The notes: generated by a model not told the origin, from the letters alone. Counted from the stretch's first letter, positions 1 through 9,170 are shown. The stretch: DNA of 64,000 bases from Hyphomicrobiales bacterium (GCA_900469615.1 UBYA01000002.1:124001-188000), one strand, 5' to 3'. Numbers and translations are program-made.

Positions 1-144
1 GTGCGCGCCATGCCCGATTATCGCGCGGTGGAGTTTACGATCAGCGCGATCTATCCGAACCGCAGTCATTTGCCGACCAAGGTACGATTGTTCATCGATC
101 TGCTGGCCGAACGCTTTATCGAACACCGCAAATGGATGACCTGA
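1..144 (+). CDS. LysR-type transcriptional regulator, C-terminal fragment (5' end outside window)
   Basis: The frame is open from base 1 and ends with TGA at 142-144. The 47 visible residues include YPNRSHLPTKVRLFIDLL and then a short charged tail. This is the usual last strand and helix of the LysR substrate-binding domain. The DNA-binding half lies upstream of the window, so neither the target nor the inducer can be inferred. About 200 bp separate it from the next gene on the same strand, so it could regulate the transporter cluster that follows, but nothing here proves that. Confidence 0.72.
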   Translation: MRAMPDYRAVEFTISAIYPNRSHLPTKVRLFIDLLAERFIEHRKWMT

Positions 145-278
145 TCGGCTGCCGTTCCGCGCTGCCGTATGGTGCGGGATGACAACCGTGGCCACCTTTG
201 TCGATCAGACACCAAGTTGCCGATAATGGCAGACTTGGCGGATGTCGTTTCAATAGTTTCGCGAAAAATAGAAGACTA

Positions 279-300
279 ATTCCATAGAGTATATTGGAAT
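279..300. promoter_or_regulatory. Inverted repeat upstream of the peptide-type ABC cluster
   Basis: ATTCCA and TGGAAT form perfect 6-bp arms around a 10-bp AT-rich centre, about 53 bp before the chosen start of the binding-protein gene. The position fits an operator or promoter-proximal site. The binding protein is unknown. Confidence 0.3.
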
Positions 301-352
301 GCTCCAGTCGCTTCGATACCCTTCCGGAACGTTCGGTATCCGAGGGATTTCA

Positions 353-1987
353 ATGACGATCGCAGCAAATTTGAAGGCATTTGTTCTGACTGCCGGCTTC
401 CTGTCGCTTGTCTCGTCAGCCGCGTTTTCGGCTGACGAAGGCAAACCCGTTCAGGGCGGCACGCTCATCTATCTGGAGCAGCAGGCTCATACGAACCTCT
501 ATCCGCCCGCAGGCGGCTTCTATCCGAACGGCGGCGTGCTGAACCAGATAACGGACAAGCTGACCTATCAGAACCCGGAAACCCTGCAGATCGAGCCTTG
601 GATAGCCGAGTCGTGGACGGTCAATGACAATGCCACCGAATATACCTTCAAGATCCGCAAGGGCGTGACCTTTTCCGACGGGTCGCCGCTCGATGCCAGT
701 GCCGTCGCCAGGAACTACGATACCTTCGGCCTTGGCAACAAGGAGCTGAAGCAGCCGGTTTCGGAGGTCATCAACAATTACGATCATAGCGAGGTGATCG
801 ATCCCTATACCGTGAAGTTCTATTTCAGGAAGCCGTCGCCCGGTTTCCTGCAGGGAACCTCCGTCATCGGCTCCGGCCTCGTCTCCCTGAAGACGCTGGC
901 CCTGCCTTTCGACCAGCTCGGCGATGCGACGAAGATCATCGGTTCCGGCCCCTTCGTCGTCGCGAGCGAGACGCTCGGCAAGCAGCTCGAACTGAAAGCG
1001 CGGCCGGACTACGACTGGGGTCCGGTCAAGCTCGCACATCAGGGCCGCGCCTATCTGGACGGCATCAAATACATCATCACCGGTGAGGACAGCGTGCGTA
1101 TCGGCGCATTGCTTTCCGGCCAGGCCGATTTCATCCGGCAGCTTCAAGCCTATGACGAAAAGCAGGTAGCCGATCAGAGCTTCGCAATCTATGCAGCGCC
1201 GACGCGCGGGGTGAACGACAGCGTCGCCTTCCGGCCGGATAATCCGCTCGTTGCCGACCTCAAGGTTCGCCAGGCGCTTCTGCATGCCACGAACAACAAG
1301 GAAATCGTCGATACGCTGTTTTCGGCGAATTATCCGCAGGCAAAGTCGATCATTTCGTCGGCTGCGGCCGGCTATGCGGATCTTTCCTCGAAGCTGGGCT
1401 ACGATCCGGCGGCTGCGGAGAAACTGCTGGACGAAGCGGGCTGGAAGAAGGGAACGGACGGCGTTCGCCAGAAGGACGGCAAGCCGCTTTCGCTCGCCGT
1501 CTACGAATCCCTGCCGCAGCCGCAGAACAAGGCCGTGCTGCAGCTCGTCGCGCAGCAATGGGCCAAGATCGGCGTGAAGCTGCAGGTTCTGGCCGGCACA
1601 TCGGGAAATCTCGTGACCGACAATGTCGATCCGGCAAAGACGCCGCTGGTGGTGGCCGAAGTCGGCCGCGCCGATCCCGATGTCATCAAGAGCCAGTTCT
1701 ATGCGAAAAACCGGGATGCGCTGCTGCAGAAGGGCGGCCTCAATCCCAAGGCGGTCTTCTCCGATGACAAGCTGAACGGCATTCTCGAGACCGTTGCGTC
1801 CGAAACCGACAGCGGCAAGCGACTGGCCGCAGCCAAGGCCGCGCAGGAATATCTGCTGGATCAGGCCTATGTCATCCCGTTTTTCGAGGAGCCGCAGGTC
1901 TTTGCGGGCGCGCCCTACGTGAAGGGGATTGCATTCGAGGCGGTCGGCCGCCCCTCTTTCTACGGCACATGGCTTGCCGCGCATTGA
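353..1987 (+). CDS. ABC transporter substrate-binding protein, peptide/nickel (SBP_bac_5) type, KPN_01854-like
   Basis: This 544-residue periplasmic binding protein has a Sec signal peptide (hydrophobic stretch after MTIAANLK, probable cleavage near AFSA-DEG). It carries the family hallmarks ESWTVNDNATEYTFKIRKGVTFSDGSP (split here as the EYTFKIRKGVTFSDG block) and a long two-lobed fold typical of oligopeptide-class proteins. I chose ATG 353 because AGGG lies about 8 nt upstream and the signal peptide then starts normally; an ATG at 299 would add 18 unlikely residues. It heads a cluster of two permeases, a double ATPase, a luciferase-like monooxygenase and two CMD/AhpD proteins. That set matches the families named after Klebsiella KPN_01854 (TIGR04028) and Agrobacterium vitis Avi_7169/7170. 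The substrate is unknown. Confidence 0.85.
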   Translation: MTIAANLKAFVLTAGFLSLVSSAAFSADEGKPVQGGTLIYLEQQAHTNLYPPAGGFYPNGGVLNQITDKLTYQNPETLQIEPWIAESWTVNDNATEYTFKIRKGVTFSDGSPLDASAVARNYDTFGLGNKELKQPVSEVINNYDHSEVIDPYTVKFYFRKPSPGFLQGTSVIGSGLVSLKTLALPFDQLGDATKIIGSGPFVVASETLGKQLELKARPDYDWGPVKLAHQGRAYLDGIKYIITGEDSVRIGALLSGQADFIRQLQAYDEKQVADQSFAIYAAPTRGVNDSVAFRPDNPLVADLKVRQALLHATNNKEIVDTLFSANYPQAKSIISSAAAGYADLSSKLGYDPAAAEKLLDEAGWKKGTDGVRQKDGKPLSLAVYESLPQPQNKAVLQLVAQQWAKIGVKLQVLAGTSGNLVTDNVDPAKTPLVVAEVGRADPDVIKSQFYAKNRDALLQKGGLNPKAVFSDDKLNGILETVASETDSGKRLAAAKAAQEYLLDQAYVIPFFEEPQVFAGAPYVKGIAFEAVGRPSFYGTWLAAH

Positions 1988-2046
1988 TGAACGATGCGGG
2001 CCCGGCGTTGCGCCGGGCTTGCGGAATGTGAAGGCGCAAGATCGGT

Positions 2047-2988
2047 ATGGCGAGATACATATTATCCAGAATCGGGCAGGCCCTGTTCGTGCTGTGGGCT
2101 GCATTCACGGTGTCCTTCGTGCTGCTGCAATCGCTGCCGGGTGATGCGGTGCTGATCAAGTTCCAGAATCCGGACTATGGGCTGAGCCCCGAGCAGCTTG
2201 CCGATATCAGGGCCGCTTACGGCGCCAACGGATCTTTCCTGCAGCAATATCTCCATTCCGCCTGGAATTTCCTGACGGGCGATTTCGGCTACTCCCTGCA
2301 GGCGGGGGTTCCGGTGAACTCGCTGCTGGCGACCAACGTGCCGCCGACCCTGCTGCTTGCGGGGCTGGGTTTCGCGGTGGCAGTGAGCCTTGCCGTTCTC
2401 ATCGCAATCGCCTCCAATCTATCGGGCTTTGCATGGCTGCGCGGCCTGATCCAGTCGATTCCGTCGCTCTTCGTTTCTGTGCCGACCTTCTGGCTCGGCA
2501 TCATGTTTATCCAGATATTCTCCTTCCGCTTCCGCCTCGTGCCGGTCATCAATCCGGGCCCTTGGGAGGGTCTTTTCCTGCCTGTCCTGACCGTGGCTGT
2601 CCCGATCTCGGCGCCGCTGGCGCAAATCCTGCTGAAGAATATCGACGAAGTGCTGACCAGGCCCTTCGTGCCGGTCGCCCGCGCCAAGGGGCTTTCCCAT
2701 GCAAGGGTCCTGTGGGCGCACGTTGCCAAGAACACGCTGCTGCCGGTCCTGACCGTCGCCGGGCTGTTGTTCGGCGAGCTGGTTGCCGGAGCCGTCATCA
2801 CGGAAACCGTTTTCGGGCTCAACGGCATCGGCGGCCTGACCAAGCAGGCGGTCGACAGTCAGGATGTCGCCGTTCTCCAGGCGATCGTCGTCATTGCCGC
2901 AGGCGCCTTCGTCATCATCAATCTCGTCGTCGATCTGCTCTATCCGGTGCTCGATCCCCGTCTGAAGACCAAATTGGGGGCCGCATGA
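2047..2988 (+). CDS. ABC transporter permease, DppB type
   Basis: This 313-residue inner-membrane permease begins MARYILSRIGQALFVLWAAF, the standard DppB/OppB first helix. It has about six membrane segments and the cytoplasmic EAA-like loop (VARAKGLSHARVLWAHVAKN) that contacts the ATPase. The gene starts 59 bp after the binding protein and ends in an ATGATG overlap with the second permease, so the two are translationally coupled. It should form the membrane channel with the next gene and be powered by the double ATPase after that. Specificity cannot be read from it. Confidence 0.9.
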   Translation: MARYILSRIGQALFVLWAAFTVSFVLLQSLPGDAVLIKFQNPDYGLSPEQLADIRAAYGANGSFLQQYLHSAWNFLTGDFGYSLQAGVPVNSLLATNVPPTLLLAGLGFAVAVSLAVLIAIASNLSGFAWLRGLIQSIPSLFVSVPTFWLGIMFIQIFSFRFRLVPVINPGPWEGLFLPVLTVAVPISAPLAQILLKNIDEVLTRPFVPVARAKGLSHARVLWAHVAKNTLLPVLTVAGLLFGELVAGAVITETVFGLNGIGGLTKQAVDSQDVAVLQAIVVIAAGAFVIINLVVDLLYPVLDPRLKTKLGAA

Positions 2989-3905
2989 TGGCAAGTATCG
3001 AAACCGTCCAACATCATCCAAGCCTCGATCCGTCCGAGCCTGAAGGTAACCCGTCGTCGGCAACGCTCCGGAGGGATTTTCGAAAAACCGTCCCATCCGG
3101 CCGGCGGTGGCCGGTCATCCAGCCCGGGCTCATCCTTGCGTGCCTCGTGCTCGCGCTGGCGGTACTTTGGGCAATCTTTCCCGGACTCTTCACGATCTAC
3201 GATCCGGTTCAGGGCTTGCCGGGCCAGCATCTTCGCCCGCCGGGCACAGCACATCTGCTGGGTACGGATTCGCTCGGTCGCGATCTCTATGCCCGCATCG
3301 TTTACGGAGCCGTGCATTCGTTGTCCGGCGCGCTCGCCGCCGTGGGCATCGCCCTTCTGGTCGGCACGACGCTTGGCGTTCTTGCCGGCTCGCTGGGCGG
3401 AAGGCTTGAGACCGTCATCATGAGGCTGGTGGACGTCATGTTGTCCATTCCGGATCTGCTGCTGTCGCTCAGCATCATCGTTCTCCTCGGCTTCGGCACG
3501 GTCAATGCCGCAATCGCCGTCGGCTGCACGCTGATCGCCAAGTTTGCCCGGCTGGTGCGTTCCGAGGTCGTGACGGTGCGGCGAAGCGAATATGTCGAAG
3601 CCGCGTTCGGCAGCGGCGGCACTTTCCTCAAGGTCCTGTGGCGTCATATTCTTCCCAATTCGCTGACTTCGGTGATCGCCTTTGCCGCTCTTCAGGCCGG
3701 CTGGGCCATCCTGCAGCTGTCGACCCTCGGCTTCCTCGGCTATGGCGCCCCGCCGCCGACGCCGGAATGGGGGCTGCTGATCGCCGAGGGCCGCAATTAC
3801 ATCGCAACCGCATGGTGGCTGACGGCGGCTCCCGGTCTCGTCGTGGTCCTTGTCGTCATTTCCATCAATCGCATCAGCCGGGCTATCGGAAGGAACGGGA
3901 AATGA
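2985..3905 (+). CDS. ABC transporter permease, DppC type
   Basis: This 306-residue permease starts at ATG 2985, four bases inside the end of the first permease. The open frame extends far upstream, but those codons only shadow the first gene. It carries the DppC signature LLGTDSLGRDLYARIVYGA, about six membrane helices and the coupling loop RRSEYVEAAFGSGG. The N-terminal ~45 residues are polar and cytoplasmic. The stop overlaps the next start in ATGA. It is the second half of the peptide-type channel encoded by this operon. Confidence 0.9.
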   Translation: MMASIETVQHHPSLDPSEPEGNPSSATLRRDFRKTVPSGRRWPVIQPGLILACLVLALAVLWAIFPGLFTIYDPVQGLPGQHLRPPGTAHLLGTDSLGRDLYARIVYGAVHSLSGALAAVGIALLVGTTLGVLAGSLGGRLETVIMRLVDVMLSIPDLLLSLSIIVLLGFGTVNAAIAVGCTLIAKFARLVRSEVVTVRRSEYVEAAFGSGGTFLKVLWRHILPNSLTSVIAFAALQAGWAILQLSTLGFLGYGAPPPTPEWGLLIAEGRNYIATAWWLTAAPGLVVVLVVISINRISRAIGRNGK

Positions 3906-5584
3906 CGGTTCCATTGATTGGCTCGCTCGAGAGCAAGGCCGTTCCCATCCTCGACGTGGCGGGCCTGCGGATCGGCTATCGCGACAGGAGCGGTCTGCGC
4001 ACGGTCGTTCACGATATCGATTTCCAGGTTCATGCCGGCGAAGTCGTCGCTCTGGTCGGCGAGTCCGGCTCGGGCAAGAGTTCGACGGCTCAGGCGGTGA
4101 TCGGCCTTTTGCCGGAAGGCGGCCTTTTGCAGCAAGGCACCATCCGCCTGAACGGCGAGGAGATCGGCGGCTGGCCGCAAAGACGGCTGGATGGCATTCG
4201 CGGATCGGTTATCAGCCTCGTGCCGCAGGACCCCGGCAATTCCCTCAACCCGGTCAGGACGATCGGCGATCAGGTGGCCGAGATCCTTGTCGTCCATGGC
4301 AGGGCGTCGGGGGCGGCCGCGCGCGTCCAGGCAATCGATCTTCTGGAGCGCGTCGGTCTCAGCCAGCCTCAGTTGCGTGCGAAGCAATATCCGCACGAGC
4401 TTTCCGGCGGCATGCGCCAGCGCGTGCTGATCGCCATCGCCATGGCCTTGAAGCCTTCCCTCATCATTGCCGACGAGCCGACAAGTGCGCTTGACGTGAC
4501 CGTACAGAGGCACATTCTGGACCTCATCGACGATCTGAGGCGCGAATACGGCACGGCGGTCCTGCTGGTCACGCATGACCTCGGCATTGCCGTCGACCGA
4601 TCGGACCGGCTGATCGTCCTGCAGCATGGCCGCATTCAGGAGCAGGGGCGTACCGCCGACGTCGTGAGGCATCCGCAGAGCGCCTATACGCGGCGTTTGC
4701 TCGCCGACGCGCCATCGCTCAACGCCGGGCCGCAACGCATTCCCCCTCGGCCGATCGCGTCTGCGCCGCAGCCGACCGATGACATCATCGTCGTCGAAGG
4801 GCTGGTTCAGGATTTCGGCCATGGCGGAGATGCGGATAGGTTCAGGGCCGTCGATGATGTCTCGTTTCGCGTGCGCCGCGGCAGTACGCACGCGATCGTC
4901 GGAGAATCTGGTTCCGGCAAGACGACGACGATACGGATCGTTTCGGCCTTCCAGCGGCCGACTTCCGGAAAGGTTGTGATCGACGGGCTGGACCTGTCTT
5001 CGCTGCGTGGCGAAACGCTCAGGCTTTTTCGCAAGAAAATCCAGCTCGTCTATCAAAATCCCTATGGATCGCTTGATCCGCGCCAGACGATCACGAGCAT
5101 CGTGGAAGAGCCGTTGCTGAATTTCGAGCGGCTGCCGCGCCGGGAGCGATTGGCAAAGGTGGCTGCGACCCTCGACAGGGTCAAGCTGCCGGCCGAGGTA
5201 TTTCAGCGGCGGCCGCACGCGCTTTCGGGAGGGCAGCGCCAGCGTGTCGCGATTGCCCGCGCCCTGGTGCTCGACCCGCAGATCCTGGTGCTGGACGAAG
5301 CGGTCTCGGCGCTCGACGTGACGGTGCAGGCCCAGATTCTCGATCTTCTCGACGAGTTGCAGCGCGAGCTGGGGCTTACCTATCTGTTCGTCTCCCACGA
5401 TCTTGCGGTTGTGCGGCAGATCGCTGACACGGTCTCGGTCCTCAACGGCGGGCGGCTGGTCGAGACGGGCGCGATCGGCGATGTCTTCAGCAATCCGCAG
5501 AGCCCCTACACGCGTGAGCTGATCGACGCCGTTCCGGGCAAGAAGTTTCCGCGATCAATCGATTTCCCCCTCAGTGCAGGATAG
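3902..5584 (+). CDS. Double ATP-binding ABC protein, DppD-DppF fusion type
   Basis: This 560-residue protein has two complete nucleotide-binding domains. Domain 1 shows Walker A GESGSGKS, signature LSGGMRQR and Walker B LIIADEP. Domain 2 shows GESGSGKT, LSGGQRQR and ILVLDEA. Each domain ends in the oligopeptide/dipeptide C-terminal extension (HPQSAYTRRLLADAP and NPQSPYTRELIDAVP). The start at ATG 3902 overlaps the preceding stop (ATGA). Such fusions are common where a single gene replaces dppD and dppF. It energises the two upstream permeases. Confidence 0.93.
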   Translation: MTVPLIGSLESKAVPILDVAGLRIGYRDRSGLRTVVHDIDFQVHAGEVVALVGESGSGKSSTAQAVIGLLPEGGLLQQGTIRLNGEEIGGWPQRRLDGIRGSVISLVPQDPGNSLNPVRTIGDQVAEILVVHGRASGAAARVQAIDLLERVGLSQPQLRAKQYPHELSGGMRQRVLIAIAMALKPSLIIADEPTSALDVTVQRHILDLIDDLRREYGTAVLLVTHDLGIAVDRSDRLIVLQHGRIQEQGRTADVVRHPQSAYTRRLLADAPSLNAGPQRIPPRPIASAPQPTDDIIVVEGLVQDFGHGGDADRFRAVDDVSFRVRRGSTHAIVGESGSGKTTTIRIVSAFQRPTSGKVVIDGLDLSSLRGETLRLFRKKIQLVYQNPYGSLDPRQTITSIVEEPLLNFERLPRRERLAKVAATLDRVKLPAEVFQRRPHALSGGQRQRVAIARALVLDPQILVLDEAVSALDVTVQAQILDLLDELQRELGLTYLFVSHDLAVVRQIADTVSVLNGGRLVETGAIGDVFSNPQSPYTRELIDAVPGKKFPRSIDFPLSAG

Positions 5585-5588
5585 TTTT

Positions 5589-6632
5589 ATGAGTACGTCA
5601 CCGAAAAGACTGGGCTTCTTCAGCCGCGTCCTCGATCAGGCGGACGCCGCGACCCGTTACCGGCTTGTCGCCGAACAGATCGTTCACGCGGAGAAGCATG
5701 GCTTCGACAGCGCCTGGGTGGCACAGCATCATTTCAGCGGCGAGGAGGGCGGCCTGCCCGCGCCTTTGGTGTTCCTTGCATCGTTGGCGCCGCGAACCTC
5801 CCGTATCCGCCTCGGCACGGGCGTCATCACCCTGCCGATGGAAAACGCGGTGCGGGTGGCCGAAGACACCGCCGTGCTCGATCATCTGCTCGACGGGCGG
5901 CTGGAAGTCGGTTTCGGCACCGGCGGCACCCCGCAATCGTTCCTGCCTTTCGGCCTGGAAAGCGGCGAACGCGGACAGATTTACGGCAGGCACCTCGCCC
6001 TGGTGCGCGAGGCCTGGGCCGGAGGCGAGCTTGCCGGCGGCAATCGCCTCTGTCCCGAAGCGCCGCATCTGCGCGATCGCGTCTGGCAGGCCACTTTCTC
6101 CGTCGGCGGCGGCATTCGTGCCGGCGGCGATGGCGATGGGCTGATGCTGTCGCGCACGCAGCCGCGACCGCCGGAAACGCCGGACGCCGAGCTCTGGGAC
6201 CTGCAAAATCCGATTATCGATGCCTATCTCGCGGCCTTGCCTGCCGGGCGTCCGCCGCGAATTCTGGGTTCGCGCAGCCTGTTCGTCTCGGAGAGCAGGA
6301 AGGAAGCCCTGCACTTCGCCGAGATCGGCCTGGGGCGCAATGTCGAGCGCTTCAAGGCGAGCGGCTTTACGATTCCGGGCGAAACGACGGCCGATCTGAT
6401 CAGAGCTTTCGACGTTCATGTCGGCACGCCGGATGACGTCATTGCATCGCTGCGGGCCGATACCGCGCTATCGCGGGTCACGGATCTGGTCTTCCAGGTG
6501 CATTCCGTCGATCCGCCGCATGAATACATCCTGCGCTCGCTGGAACTTGTCGCAAAGCACGTCGCGCCCGCACTCGGCTGGGCGCGGCAAGGCTCCGCCG
6601 CGAACGAACCGCGCCGGGCCGCGCGGGTCTGA
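5589..6632 (+). CDS. FMN-dependent luciferase-like monooxygenase (KPN_01858-like)
   Basis: This 347-residue protein belongs to the bacterial luciferase-like flavin monooxygenase superfamily. It has the N-terminal GFFSRVLDQ strand, WVAQHHFSGEEGG, and the conserved RIRLGTGVITLPMENAVRVAED block of the (beta/alpha)8 barrel. ATG 5589 is preferred to the in-frame GTG at 5574 because GCAGGA lies about 8 nt upstream. It is co-transcribed with the ABC transporter, 4 bp after the ATPase stop. It probably oxidises or cleaves the imported compound with reduced FMN and O2. The substrate is unknown. TIGR04027 is the family I recall for this context. Confidence 0.85.
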   Translation: MSTSPKRLGFFSRVLDQADAATRYRLVAEQIVHAEKHGFDSAWVAQHHFSGEEGGLPAPLVFLASLAPRTSRIRLGTGVITLPMENAVRVAEDTAVLDHLLDGRLEVGFGTGGTPQSFLPFGLESGERGQIYGRHLALVREAWAGGELAGGNRLCPEAPHLRDRVWQATFSVGGGIRAGGDGDGLMLSRTQPRPPETPDAELWDLQNPIIDAYLAALPAGRPPRILGSRSLFVSESRKEALHFAEIGLGRNVERFKASGFTIPGETTADLIRAFDVHVGTPDDVIASLRADTALSRVTDLVFQVHSVDPPHEYILRSLELVAKHVAPALGWARQGSAANEPRRAARV

Positions 6633-6662
6633 AGACCGGCATTTAAAGGGAAGGACTCAACC

Positions 6663-7292
6663 ATGACGTCACAGACCACGGATACCATCGATCTCCTTGC
6701 GGGAATTCACGCCGGATCCGTGCTGGATCGCCTGCGGGCGCAAAGGCCGGAGACGCGTCTCAATGCGCAGAAAAGCTATCAGGCGCTCTTTGAGCCCGCG
6801 CATCAGGGCGATGTGACGCTGCTGGAGCGCTTTGCCATCGCTGTCTTCGTTGCGGGGCTCCACGGCGCAGACGAGGCCGGCAGCTTCTACGCCTCCAGGC
6901 TGAAGGAGCAGGCCGGCGGCGCGGCGTTCGCCGTCTCCGTCGATGGGGAAGTCGAGCGCGGCCGCACGAACGGCCCCTATGGGCGCTATCCCGCCGGTCC
7001 GCTTTCCGGCGAGGACCGGTCGGGACTCGTCTACGAGGTTTCGAGCGAGAGCAGGGATGCGCTCGGGCCGAAGCTGGCAGCGGCGCTCGAACACAGCCAT
7101 CTTCTGGTTTTCCGTCCGAGAGAGGCAAGTGCCGCGGCGTTGCAAAAATTGCTCGATGCCGGCTGGACGGCGACCGGCATCGTGACTCTATCGCAGATCG
7201 TCGCTTTTCTGGCGTTTCAGATCCGCGTCGTCGCCGGGTTGAAGGCATTGGCGAAGACCGCAGCCAATGCCGGGCAGGCGGCTTCGGCCTAG
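6663..7292 (+). CDS. CMD-domain protein, Avi_7170-like
   Basis: This 209-residue cytosolic protein has an AhpD/carboxymuconolactone-decarboxylase-like helical fold. LLERFAIAVFVAGLHG and the C-terminal TATGIVTLSQIVAFLAFQIR resemble the two conserved helices. It lacks the CxxC redox pair of AhpD, so peroxidase activity is not expected from this chain alone. A strong ribosome site (AAGGGAAGGA) lies 8 nt before ATG 6663. It sits between the monooxygenase and the CxxC-containing paralogue, matching the conserved pair Avi_7170/Avi_7169 (TIGR04029/TIGR04030). The stop codon runs into a mosaic repeat. Confidence 0.78.
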   Translation: MTSQTTDTIDLLAGIHAGSVLDRLRAQRPETRLNAQKSYQALFEPAHQGDVTLLERFAIAVFVAGLHGADEAGSFYASRLKEQAGGAAFAVSVDGEVERGRTNGPYGRYPAGPLSGEDRSGLVYEVSSESRDALGPKLAAALEHSHLLVFRPREASAAALQKLLDAGWTATGIVTLSQIVAFLAFQIRVVAGLKALAKTAANAGQAASA

Positions 7293-7391
7293 AGCGGTTC
7301 ATCGTTTCCGTGAAACGAGGAACCGCTATATCCCTTTGTTTTTACGCGGTTCTGAACGGAAAACCGCTGCGCACTTTTCCTGGAACTGCTC
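7291..7391 (-). repeat. Rhizobial mosaic intergenic repeat, copy A
   Basis: About 101 bp. Read on the minus strand it runs GAGCAGTTCCAGGAAAAGTG, CGCAGCGGTTTTCCGTTC, a short A-rich centre, and then an AGCGGTTCCTCGTTTCACGG / AACGATGAACCGCTCT hairpin. The same mosaic occurs at 9171-9268, 31921-32021 and, truncated, at 38669-38720. It overlaps the TAG stop of the upstream gene. It has the look of the dispersed palindromic elements of rhizobial genomes (RIME-like). Confidence 0.75.
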
Positions 7392-7416
7392 GAATTGAAT
7401 CAGGAGGAACTCCCAT

Positions 7417-8022
7417 ATGACCGAAACCGTCATTCATCCCGCAATCGAGAACCGGCCGAATGCCTTTACCCAGGCCGAAATCGGCTGGACCCCATGGCTG
7501 CAGCCGCTTGACGAGGCGGATCTGACCGAGCGTCACTGGGCCGGCCTCGTGGATGCGTCCCGCGCGAAATCGCCCTACTTCATGTTGCTGGCGCGCGACC
7601 CCGATATTCTCCAGGCCCGCACCAAGACGGACAAGGATATCTTCTACAACGTCTCGGCCGGTCTTCCCCGCGCCGAGCGCGAGCTTGCCGCCACGGCCGC
7701 CTCGCGCGCGAACGGCTGCATCTTCTGCGCCTCCGTTCATTCGCGGTTTGCCTCTCATCATTCCAAACGGGCGGATGACGTGCAGCGTCTGCTGGACGAA
7801 GGTCTCCAGGCCGATCTCGGCAACCGGTGGAATGCCGTTGTCGAGGCGTCGGCGGCCCTGACGGCGACGCCGCCGCAATTCGGCACGGACGAAATCGAAA
7901 AGCTGCGCGCGGAAGGACTGGACGATCTGGAGATCGCCGATGTCATCCATGGCGCAGCCTTCTTCAATTGGGCAAACCGGCTGATGCTGTCGCTGGGAGA
8001 GCCGACGCCGCCGGCCGGCTGA
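7417..8022 (+). CDS. Alkylhydroperoxidase (AhpD)-like protein, Avi_7169-like
   Basis: This 201-residue protein carries the AhpD active-site pattern: C101-I-F-C104 followed by SVH108. In AhpD-type enzymes the cysteine pair and nearby histidine reduce peroxides or act as a thiol redox centre. A CAGGAGGAA ribosome site precedes ATG 7417. It is the last gene of the cluster and is preceded by a mosaic repeat, so its mRNA level may be partly uncoupled. A role in handling peroxide or a reactive product of the flavin monooxygenase is plausible but inferred. The next gene converges on it. Confidence 0.82.
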   Translation: MTETVIHPAIENRPNAFTQAEIGWTPWLQPLDEADLTERHWAGLVDASRAKSPYFMLLARDPDILQARTKTDKDIFYNVSAGLPRAERELAATAASRANGCIFCASVHSRFASHHSKRADDVQRLLDEGLQADLGNRWNAVVEASAALTATPPQFGTDEIEKLRAEGLDDLEIADVIHGAAFFNWANRLMLSLGEPTPPAG

Positions 8023-8131
8023 GATTCTTGGGCGATATAGGGCCCGCGCTCGCCGTCAGGAGCCTCGTTGCTGCAAGCAGACATCGCGACTCTGCGGCCT
8101 CCGCTTCAGCCAAATCGATCCGGGGTCGCCG

Positions 8132-9139
8132 CTACGATTGCACTTGGCTTGCCGGCTGTCGCGTTTCCGCCTGGCGCGCAGCCGAGACCAGGCGCCGCTG
8201 CGCGCGCATGGCGCTCCACTGCTGGTCGATCAGCACGCCGAGCATAATCACGCCGCCCATGACGGCGAAGTTGAGCGAGGAGGGGATGCCGAGGAGGTTC
8301 ACCAGATTCTGAAGCTCCTGCAAGAGAATGGTGCCGAGCACCACGCCGATGAGAGACCCTTCGCCGCCACGCAGCGAAAAGCCGCCGAGAACAGCCGCGG
8401 CGATGGCGTAAAGCTCGTAGAACTGCCCGTGGCTCGCCGGCGAAATGGAGCGCGTGTACATGGCGAAGTAGATCGCGGAAAGCGCCGTCAGCACGCCGCA
8501 TATGACGTAGGAAACCGTCACCATCTTTCTTGTGCGGATGCCCGAATATTTGGCGGCCTCCTCGTTCTTGCCGATGGCGTAGAGATAGCGGCCGTAGACG
8601 GAGCGATGCAGGACGATCCACATGACGGCAGCGATGATCACGAGCGCGATGAAGGTATTCGGCACGCCGTAGAAGCGGCCGGCCGTCAGGAATTCCAGGG
8701 CCGGAAAGTTCTGGCCGAAGGCGAAGCCGGCCGTACCGTCCGCCGTGTAGAAGCGCGCCGCGCCGCGATAGATCAAAAGGCCGCAGAGCGTGACGACGAA
8801 AGGCTGAAGATTGAGCTTGGTGATCAGCCAGCCGTGGATCGCGCCCAGGACGCCGCCGAGGATCAGGATGAGCGGGAGAGCTACCGCCCAGGGTATGTTC
8901 TGGACGGCGATGAAGTCGATGAACAGGACGCCGAGCAGAGCGACCAGCGAGCCGACGGAGAGTTCGATGCCGCCCGTGATGATGACGAAAGCCTGGCCGA
9001 TCGACAATATTCCGAAAAGGCCGATGAGGTTCGACGTGTTGGCGAGGTTGATCGGCAAAAGGAAGCGCGGATTGATGATCGCGACGACGATGCCGACGAC
9101 GATGATCAACAGGAGCAGGCCCAGATCTTTCTTACTCAT
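8132..9139 (-). CDS. Sugar ABC transporter permease, CUT2 (RbsC-like)
   Basis: This 335-residue integral membrane protein has about nine or ten hydrophobic segments. It shows the RbsC/XylH-type motif ITGGIELSVGSLVALLGV near residue 55 and the cytoplasmic loop GKNEEAAKYSGIRTRKM. The gene is the last of a minus-strand operon: binding protein, ATPase, permease. A mosaic repeat separates it from the ATPase gene. It forms the homodimeric channel of a ribose-class importer. The sugar cannot be told from the sequence. Confidence 0.9.
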   Translation of the reverse strand: MSKKDLGLLLLIIVVGIVVAIINPRFLLPINLANTSNLIGLFGILSIGQAFVIITGGIELSVGSLVALLGVLFIDFIAVQNIPWAVALPLILILGGVLGAIHGWLITKLNLQPFVVTLCGLLIYRGAARFYTADGTAGFAFGQNFPALEFLTAGRFYGVPNTFIALVIIAAVMWIVLHRSVYGRYLYAIGKNEEAAKYSGIRTRKMVTVSYVICGVLTALSAIYFAMYTRSISPASHGQFYELYAIAAAVLGGFSLRGGEGSLIGVVLGTILLQELQNLVNLLGIPSSLNFAVMGGVIMLGVLIDQQWSAMRAQRRLVSAARQAETRQPASQVQS

Positions 9140-9170
9140 CGATTTCCATTCCCATTGGCCGCAGCCGTTA

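Noticed and set aside
416-2104. A 562-codon minus-strand frame opposite the first binding-protein gene
   Set aside because: It spans two real plus-strand genes and its translation is low-complexity Arg/Leu-rich without motifs.
2433-2984. Upstream extension of the second permease
   Set aside because: It reads through the first permease out of frame. The ATGATG junction at 2985 gives a normal protein length.
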